Positions 57,649 through 64,000 of a DNA stretch of 64,000 bases are shown piece after piece. The DNA is taken from positions 95,819,659 to 95,883,658 of the forward strand of contig NC_089822.1 of the NCBI RefSeq assembly GCF_035046505.1, read 5' to 3'. A program made the position numbers and the translations under genes. How positions within the stretch are numbered: position 1 is the stretch's first letter; every line of letters starts with the position of its first letter. Below the pieces are notes generated by a model. That model was given only the letters and a program-made list of their open reading frames with translations, was not told the origin of the DNA and did no database searches. Source of the DNA: Tiliqua scincoides (Eukaryota > Chordata > Lepidosauria > Squamata > Scincidae).

Positions 57649-57809
57649 TAGACTTATCCAACTTTCCAGTGCCAATGCAACCTCAAGGCAAGGCAACAAA
57701 TTTTCCCTTACCTTGATGAAGTTTCCATGTCTGACCTCCCCATAGGGTGCTATGTATGCCCTGCTGGTATGGCTGCATCAGCACTGGAAAGCTGAATAGG
57801 ATTGGGCCC
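57649..57809. mobile_element. MITE related to 15922-16083
   Basis: 'ttatccaactttccagtgccaatgc' at the left and 'gcatcagcactggaaagctgaatagg' at the right are inverted and match the ends of 15922-16083, with a different interior length. Confidence 0.55.
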
Positions 57810-58049
57810 TTTTTTACTGCTAAAGCGGCCCAACAAGGCATGTTCCCATCACTTGGGAGAAGGGCTAACTAAGCTAAGTGCAGTTAAGTTGATATACATG
57901 CAGATCAATATAGTCTTGAGCTTTTGGGGTAAACACACAGGAATGCATCTTATCATTCCATTCCTATAATATCAGACAGGTGCAGCTGCTGAGTTCATTT
58001 GTTTTGGGCCCAAATTTTCAGCTACTCATGGAATAGTCCAACGGGAAAG

Positions 58050-58527
58050 CATAAGAACATAAGAACAGCCCCGTTGGATCAGGCCATAGGCCCATCTAGT
58101 CCAGCTTCCTGTATCTCACAGCGGCCCACCAAATGCCCCAGGGAGCACACCAGATAGCAAGAGACCTCATCCTGGTGCCCTCCCTTGTATCTGGCATTCT
58201 GACATAGCCCATTTCTAAAATCAGGAGGTTGCGCATACACATCATGGCTTGTACCCCGTAATGGATTTTTCCTCCAGAAACTTATCCAATCCCCTTTTAA
58301 AGGCGTCTAGGCTAGACGCCAGCACCACACCCTGTGGCAAGGAGTTCCACAGACCGACCACACGCTGAGTAAAGAAATATTTCCTTTTGTCTGTCCTAAC
58401 CTGCCCAATGCTCAATTTTAGCGGATGTCCCCTGGTTCTGGTGTTATGTGAGAGTGTAAAGAGCATCTCCCTATCCACTCTGTCCATCCCCTGCATAATT
58501 TTGTATGTCTCAATCATGTCCCCCCTC
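58050..58527 (-). mobile_element. LINE-C 3' fragment with ORF2 end
   Basis: About 96% similar by eye to 21839-22310. Encodes MIETYKIMQGMDRVDREMLFTLSHNTRTRGHPLKLSIGQVRTD-type sequence to the stop, then the 3' untranslated region and tail. The open part, about 90 codons, has no stop, indicating a young copy. Confidence 0.85.
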
Positions 58528-58758
58528 GGGGGGGGGGACATTTCCCAGGCGATGGGGGACACATAGAAGATGGCTGCATCTTATATATAGGTACAGTATT
58601 ACCAAATTTTGGTAATGAGTGATTAATTGAATATCAGTATAGATAGAACTTTTGAAATAAGCAGTGATTTTGTCTGTAAAAGCGTTGGTGTTTTAATTCG
58701 GTTCAGGGGGAGGTGGTTTATTGCCTATGTTGTGTCTATACAGGATAACCATTTAAGA

Positions 58759-59123
58759 CAGTGGTCTTCAACCCTTTTCATGCCACAACCCCAATAAAAA
58801 AAAGAAAGTATGAGATTGGGTATCCACTGTTGATCCTGCTCCCCCCCCGGGACCCGATCCGCCTGCCCCCATCTCGCCCTCCCAGCACTGTTCACTGTAA
58901 CCAAATATTCTTATTAGAGCAGAAAAGTGACCATGAAGCCTGGCACTAGTGAAAGCTATTTTGACACCATTGCTGAGAACCTGAACAAGACTGGGACCTG
59001 AAGGGGTACACCAGATGCCTCCCCTTTTACCTAATGGCACTCTAGTCTAGTGGTCTTCAACCTATTTCATTCCCATAAGTTGCCACAACTGAGGCTACAT
59101 GACCCCCAGATTGAAGAACACTG
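58759..59123. mobile_element. hAT remnants
   Basis: CAGTGGTCTTCAACCCTTTTCATGCC at 58759 and AGTGGTCTTCAACCTATTTCATTCCC at 59049 are two left ends of the same family. The second has an inverted right end (gattgaagaacactg) at 59109-59123, leaving a 75-bp remnant. No target duplications. Confidence 0.45.
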
Positions 59124-59609
59124 ATGCATGTGCAGGAGACACACAGGCTGTTTGTGCTCCATTGCTGAAAGAAGAAGCAGAGAGGCAGAAGCACCAGTGG
59201 GGTGTGTGTGTCATAATTTGTGGGCTGGGGGGGGGAAGTGTGCCTGTTTTGCGTTGTTTTTTTTTTAATTAAGAGAGATAAGATTGGGGCAGAGGGATGC
59301 ATGCAAGTTATAAATATTCAATTTGTTGCAATGCTAGCTGCTAGCGAGTGATGAGTAGGGACTCTTGCTGCCTGGGCTGGGACTCTTAACAAATGCATAT
59401 ATCTTCAGTCCAGACTAATGATAAGCAGAGAGCACCAAACCTTTAGCAATGGGAGGTCTTGCATGTTAATCCTGGACCGCTACACAGCCTGTTAGGACTT
59501 GTTGGACAGCACGTTCCGAACTGGAGAAAGCAGACACTCGAGTGAGCTTTCTTTCTGATCTCATTTATTTACGTAAATATTTATATCCTGCCATATTCCA
59601 CAGTTGAGA
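59124..59609. other. Unassigned noncoding sequence
   Basis: No gene or repeat recognised. Confidence 0.3.
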
Positions 59610-59615
59610 TTGCTG

Positions 59616-59757
59616 GTTGGCAACCTTCAGTCTCGAAACACCATGGTATAAGCCTACAGCACCTGGTATTCCCAAGCGGTCTCCCATCCAAGTACTAACC
59701 AGGCCTGACCCTGCTTAGCTTCCGAGATCAGACAAGATCAGGCATGTGCAGGGTAAC
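59616..59757 (-). mobile_element. 5S rRNA-derived SINE, hairpin broken
   Basis: Minus strand starts 'gttaccctgcacatgcctgatc' and has the 5S body, but its tail reads 'ataccatggtgtttcgagact', so the agtct/agact stem is lost in this copy. ttgctg on both sides (59610-59615 and 59760-59765) may be the target duplication. Confidence 0.85.
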
Positions 59758-59905
59758 AGTTGCTGATTGCTACTGGTAACAAAAATAATTTTGCTAAAAT
59801 CATGTAAGAAACCCAAAGCTAACTTACTAAAAAGCTGTATTGTTGGCATAAATTCAACCATCATAATGATTATGTTCCATAATCTGATTTTACAAGATGC
59901 AACTT

Positions 59906-60104
59906 GGACAGATTTAGGAAGGGAATCTTAGGTTAGAAGCCATGATGGGTACATGCCACCTCCTGGTTTTAGAAGTAGGCTACCTCAGAATGCCAAGTGC
60001 AAGGGAGCAGCACCAGGATTCAAGTATCTTATTGTCTTGTGTGCTTCCTGGGGCAACTGGTGGGCCACTGTGAGATACAGGAAACTGGATTAGATGGGCC
60101 TTTG
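59906..60104 (+). mobile_element. LINE-C 3' fragment, older subfamily
   Basis: 'ttggacagatttaggaaggg', 'gccatgatgggtacatgccacctcctggttttagaagtaggc', 'gtgagatacaggaaactggattagatgggcctttgg'. Decayed; tail lost. Confidence 0.7.
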
Positions 60105-60520
60105 GAACATGGAGGGATGCATTTTACTTTTTGAACAGTCAAACTTCACCCTAGCAGACATGTTTGCAAATCACTCGTTTGGAGGACTGTTGGTGAGAAA
60201 GCTCAACATTCCTGCAACATGAGAATGGTCAACAAAGTTCCTCTTTCATGTTGTGTATCTAAGCAGTGGCTGAACTCCATCCTAGATGCATTATGGCTAT
60301 ATTGTGGCTTATGATGTAAGCACCTGCTTAGCATGCTGTATCCTTTTAGAAGGGAAAACTGGGACACGCTTGTATAAGTTGTAACACATCTGGGCTCTCA
60401 CCAAGGACTGTGGCTTGAGCCTCTGCCTTCCTCTTCCTACACATTCCTGAAGGTTCTTCTCAACTTACCAGTTGCAGAGTTTATTCAATCAATCTGTTAT
60501 GGTGGGTCCCAAACTTACTT

Positions 60521-60770
60521 AAAAGGGGATTGGACAAGTTTCTGGAGGAAAAATCCATTACGGGGTACAAGCCATGATGTGTATGCGCAACCTCCTGATT
60601 TTAGAAATGGGTTATGTCAGAATGCCAGATGCAAGGGAGGGCACCAGGATAAGGTCTCTTGTTATCTGGTGTGCTCCCTGGGGCATTTGGTGGGCCGCTG
60701 TGAGATCCAGGAAGCTGGACTAGATGGGCCTATGGCCTGATCCAGTGGGGCTGTTCTTATGTTCTTATGT
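60521..60770 (+). mobile_element. LINE-C 3' terminus
   Basis: 'aaaaggggattggacaagtttctggaggaaaaatcc' (end of ORF2) through the 3' untranslated region to 'ttcttatgttcttatgt'. Good match to the younger copies. Confidence 0.85.
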
Positions 60771-60980
60771 ACTGGGGTCACAGTGCCCCTGCAGTTGCCT
60801 CTTTCTGTCTCAGTAAGGAGAAGAGAGAGGAGGAGCCACTGCGGTCATCCTGCAGTGCCCCTGTGAGTGCTCAGTGACACCCTGAGTTGGCGTGATGCAC
60901 ACTTCACGCCCCTGCTCTATAAGAGTCTATCCAAGTGGTTTTCAAACTCTCAGGGAGAATTTCAGCTGCTCTAAGACCTT

Positions 60981-61340
60981 GCAGGAGCAGGGGGAAGGCA
61001 GCGACGTGATCCCCAGGAACGCATCGCTCAGGGGGCTGCAGGGGCTTGACTGTACTTACCAGAGCTTCCTGTAGCCTCCCAGGGGTGCGGGGAGCCCTGC
61101 GCGACCATCTGCTGAGCTCCGTGAAGCATAAGAAGTGAAAGTGGAGCGATCGCGCCCCACCTCTGCAAAACCAGAAGTAGGGCGTGATTGCTCCACTTTC
61201 ACTTCTTAAGCTCCAGGGAGCCCTGCAAACTGTCGCACAGGGCTTCCCACAGCCCCGGAAGGCTGCAGTGCGGCCAAGCCCCTGCAGCTCCCTGAGCAAC
61301 GCGATCCTGGTGATCGCATTGCTGTCTCCTCCCTGCCTCC
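60981..61340. repeat. Large GC-rich inverted repeat
   Basis: Arms about 60981-61158 and 61180-61340 are diverged inverted copies meeting at 'aagaagtgaaagtggagc.atc.cgcccc'. Each holds 'gctgcaggggctt' and 'ggagccctg'. Probably a foldback DNA element; an h2-like left end 'agtggttttcaaactctc' lies at about 60934 but no right end was found. Confidence 0.55.
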
Positions 61341-61544
61341 TTGCTGCCCCCACCCCTTAAGGGGGCAGAGGCCAGGGCCCTCAGGCTGGCGCATTGTGAC
61401 TGATTTCTGAAACAGGCAGTGTTTATAATTGTAACAGTTTCCTCTCTCTCTTTTTTTTTTTAACCCTGTTTGATATAATGTTTACCCTCAGGGTGGGTTT
61501 GGTTGGGCTTATTCTAGTGTTTCTCAACATTTGTTCTGCACTGT

Positions 61545-61634
61545 TGGTTGGCAACCTTCAGTCTCGAAAGACTATGGTATAAGCCTACAGCACCCGGTAT
61601 TCCCAGGCGGTCTCCCATCCAAGTACTAACCAGA

Positions 61635-61665
<31 letters not shown>

Positions 61666-61696
61666 AGATCGGGCATGCGCAGGGTAACTTAGCAGG
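61545..61696 (-). mobile_element. 5S rRNA-derived SINE with exact 12-bp target duplication
   Basis: The exact 12-mer gttctgcactgt flanks it (61533-61544 and 61697-61708). Minus strand: eight extra bases (cctgctaa), then 'gttaccctgcgcatgcccgatc', the 5S body and the LINE-V tail with an intact hairpin. It keeps CpG positions that other copies have lost, so it is probably the youngest copy here. Confidence 0.95.
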
Positions 61697-62080
61697 GTTC
61701 TGCACTGTAAAACTTCACATGGTCCACCAATTTGAAGTTCTACCAGAAGTAACCAGCGATGACATCGCCAGTTACTTCTGGGTTGGGAGGCCAGATGCAA
61801 TACGACCAACAGCAGTAAGAGGCTCAAGGTAGATGGGAGAGCTCTTTCAAGCGCAAAAAAGCATGCTTTGGAGCTCTGGTTGCCAAGCTGAGCCTCCTGG
61901 TCTTGTTCCTGGTCTTGCTGCCAAGTAGCAGGTGTCCAGGGGTCTTGCAAGTACCACCAGACACCACCTCAATTACCGCTGGTGGTAATCATGCCACTGG
62001 TTGACAAACATTGGCTTATTCCAATAGCTGAAACTCAAATATATTCATTAACATTTACACCGATGAAGAGGGTTATGTGC

Positions 62081-62433
62081 CCTACAGATAGACCACAGCT
62101 GCGATACAAGGACGTCTGCAAGAGGGATCTGAAGGCCTTAGGGATGGACCTCAACAAGTGGGAAACTCTGGCCTCTGAGCGGCCCGCTTGGAGGCAGGCT
62201 GTGCAGCATGGCCTTTCCCAGTTTGAAGAGACACTTGGCCAACAGTCTGAGGCAAAGAGGCAAAGAAGGAAGGCCCATAGCCAGGGAGACAGACCAGGGA
62301 CAGACTGCACTTGCTCCCGGTGTAGAAGGGATTGTCACTCCCGAATTGGCCTCTTCAGCCACACTAGACGCTGTGCCAGAACCACCATTCAGAGCGCGAT
62401 ACCAGAGTCTTCCGAGACTGAAGGTTGCCAACA
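62081..62433 (+). mobile_element. LINE-V 3' fragment, 5'-truncated
   Basis: Matches the last 350 bp of LINE-V. It reads RPQLRYKDVCKRDLKALGMDLNKWETLASERPAWRQAVQHG to the finger CSRCRRDCHSRIGLFSHTRRC without interruption, then the tail with stem agtct/agact (loop tccg) and 'ggttgccaac'. The original stop codon position reads CAG and not TAG, so the frame runs on into flanking DNA. Confidence 0.9.
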
Positions 62434-62516
62434 ACTTAGATGAACTTGCACTATTAGAATACAAAATTAGAACTAGAATCAAAGTGCATCCTCCCACTGA
62501 CTCTGAGATTTACCGT

Positions 62517-62609
62517 ACAGTCCTATGCATGTTTACTCAGACATACATTCCTCTGTGTTCAGTGAGGCTTACTTATTCCCAGGAAAGTGTGCGTCGGATT
62601 GCAGCCTTC
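62517..62609 (+). repeat. Foldback element H
   Basis: 'acagtcctatgcatgtttactcag', core 'gtgttcagtgagg', return arm 'cttacttattcccaggaaagtgtgcgtcggattgcagcc'. Both arms clear. Confidence 0.65.
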
Positions 62610-63434
62610 ATACCTGAAGACCTAGGTAGGGGGCTCAGCCTTGAGGAATGGCAACGCACCAACCCACACCTCAACAAATGTGAAGTTTGAAACAACCTTT
62701 CCAGAAGACAAAATAAAGACAGTGATTTACCATGATAGGTCCCAGAAATTATTAACTGTCCCAGGTAAATAGATGATGCATATACTTTAATAGGATTCAG
62801 GGAGAATCGCCACGTGCCCTGGCCTTTTCAAAAACAGGCTGCCTTGTTGGCCTACATAGGAGGAAACTTGAGATGCACCGACATAGAAGCCTCTTCCCCA
62901 ATAGGTGAGAGGAAGGACAATTTCAAGGCTCCAGTGGGCACAGCAGTGCTCCACCTGTCACACTTCGGAATTTCTTCCCCAGAGATGGATGATTCAGCAT
63001 CTTTCTAAATATCAGCTGGTTTAACTTTTTTTTTTTTTTGCTTCCCAGTTTGTGAATAGGCTCAAATGTGGCTACATTGCAGCAGGCTCTTTTTTGTTGG
63101 CTATTTAAGAGGCCTGCAGTTTAGATTTGTCTCTGTGCTGACAGGGGAAAAGGGAGAGAGGCACAGCTTACTGCCGCAGTGCCATAAAGCTGCTGCTGCA
63201 TACACTTATGTTCATAATGAAGCAGATGCTGTGTGGTACAAATAATCAAACAGGGCTCCATTTCTGGCTGGAAAAATCCTGCCCCTGGGCCCATGCAGGT
63301 TCCTGAGCTCCTAATGGCAAGAAACAGTGACCCAGAAGGGGACACGATGACGAAATTTTCTTAACTGTTTGCAGCCCAACCCATGTGCAAGGGGCAATTC
63401 CTTTATTCCATGGCCACCCCAGTGTTCCTTTTCC

Positions 63435-63885
63435 CAGGAATGGGCCGAGACTCAGATGACTCGGCCATGAGTCACGAAAACGTGTATTTCGGGACTTGCA
63501 CGGACTCAAGTCACATGTGTCAAAAACTTGGGCATTAACTCAGAGATTTTATCCTAAAAATGAAAAGACTGGAGTCAAGGCTTCATGTGTGCTTGCAATT
63601 CTGGTGTGTGTGTTAGCTTGCTTTTTATTTTGTCACATCCGGGACTTGACTCACTTTTCAAAAAGATTTGAATCAAAATGACTCGAAACAGCTCTGAAGA
63701 CAAGTTGCTATGGCCACTGATATGACTCATAAGAACAGCCCCACTGGATCAGGCCACAGGCCCATCTAGTCCAGCTTCCTGTATCTCACAATGGCCCATG
63801 ACATGGGCGACTCATGGGCAACTTGAGTCAAGGGGGGTGGAGACTCGGGACTCAGTCTCAGTACTGTGGCTCTGTCACATCCCTG
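63435..63885. mobile_element. GACTC-rich hAT element with exact 8-bp target duplication
   Basis: The exact octamer ccttttcc flanks it (63427-63434 and 63886-63893). Ends CAGGAATGGGC and TGTCACATCCCTG are inverted. The interior is full of GACTC/GAGTC and 'acttg' words on both strands. No transposase frame. A LINE-C terminus has inserted at 63731-63808. Confidence 0.8.
63731..63808 (-). mobile_element. LINE-C 3' terminus inserted in the GACTC-rich hAT
   Basis: Only 78 bp of LINE-C end ('aagaacagccccactggatcaggcc' to 'ctcacaatggccc'), flanked by the 7-mer gactcat (63724-63730 and 63809-63815). Confidence 0.85.
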
Positions 63886-64000
63886 CCTTTTCCATTGATC
63901 ATATGATCTGGAAGCTCTACAAAGCCAATAGGTCTTTGCATCAATTTTTTAATACTGCTGGTGCCAGCCTCATGGTGCCTAATTAAGCAATAAATCACCA

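Noticed and set aside
10442-61696. Six sequences resembling 5S rRNA genes
   Set aside because: All lack the first 14 or so bases of 5S rRNA and continue into a LINE-V tail; some have target duplications. They are SINEs, not 5S genes.
1-64000. Retrovirus-like or other LTR elements, Polintons
   Set aside because: I saw no paired long terminal repeats, gag/pol/env-type motifs or capsid-like frames; the only reverse transcriptase sequences are of LINE type.

Overview
The window looks like vertebrate, most likely squamate reptile, noncoding DNA. The evidence is its repeats: CR1 3' ends with the octamer tail, Sauria-type and tRNA-derived SINE copies, 5S rRNA-derived SINEs, CR1/L2-like LINE fragments with a (GTTCTTAT)n tail, many short hAT and Tigger-like DNA transposons, and long (CT)n, (TG)n and (AAT)n microsatellites. 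I recognise no host exon, tRNA gene, rRNA gene or CRISPR array. The window is probably intergenic or intronic, and the only long open frame belongs to a retrotransposon. Labels used below: LINE-V is the young endonuclease/reverse-transcriptase LINE, LINE-C is the abundant CR1/L2-like LINE, H is a short foldback repeat, and h1 and h2 are hAT families defined by their ends. Exact database names could not be checked.

Layout. 1-6 kb is repeat-poor except for a microsatellite and a CR1 end. 6-10.6 kb holds a Tigger-like element, hAT pieces and a 5S-SINE. 11-13 kb holds a (TG)n tract, a small palindrome and a perfect 101-bp-arm palindrome (12098-12312). 13-21 kb is dense in hAT miniature elements, several with exact 8-bp target duplications. 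21.6-23.1 kb is a three-layer nest: LINE-C in a Tigger-like element in a hAT. 24.8-28.6 kb holds two internally deleted LINE-V derivatives, a 5S-SINE inside a hAT, and a Sauria-type SINE. 30-47 kb is mixed SINE, LINE-C, CR1 and foldback DNA transposon remnants among unassigned sequence. 50.8-55.3 kb is a LINE-C copy split by a full-length LINE-V (50991-54897) with a 14-bp target duplication. 55-64 kb returns to hAT, LINE-C, 5S-SINE and H copies, ending with a GACTC-rich hAT.

The most coherent story is a retrotransposition hierarchy visible in one window. One nearly intact LINE-V has an 1087-codon frame with a single in-frame stop. Two 5'-truncated LINE-V copies, two derivatives sharing one internal deletion junction, and six 5S rRNA-derived SINEs all end in the same roughly 35-bp tail. 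That tail folds into a 5-bp stem with a UNCG-like loop, starting at the LINE stop codon. This fits a LINE whose reverse transcriptase recognises a short 3' hairpin that SINEs and deletion derivatives have copied. The second unexplained structure is the perfect inverted repeat at 12098-12312.
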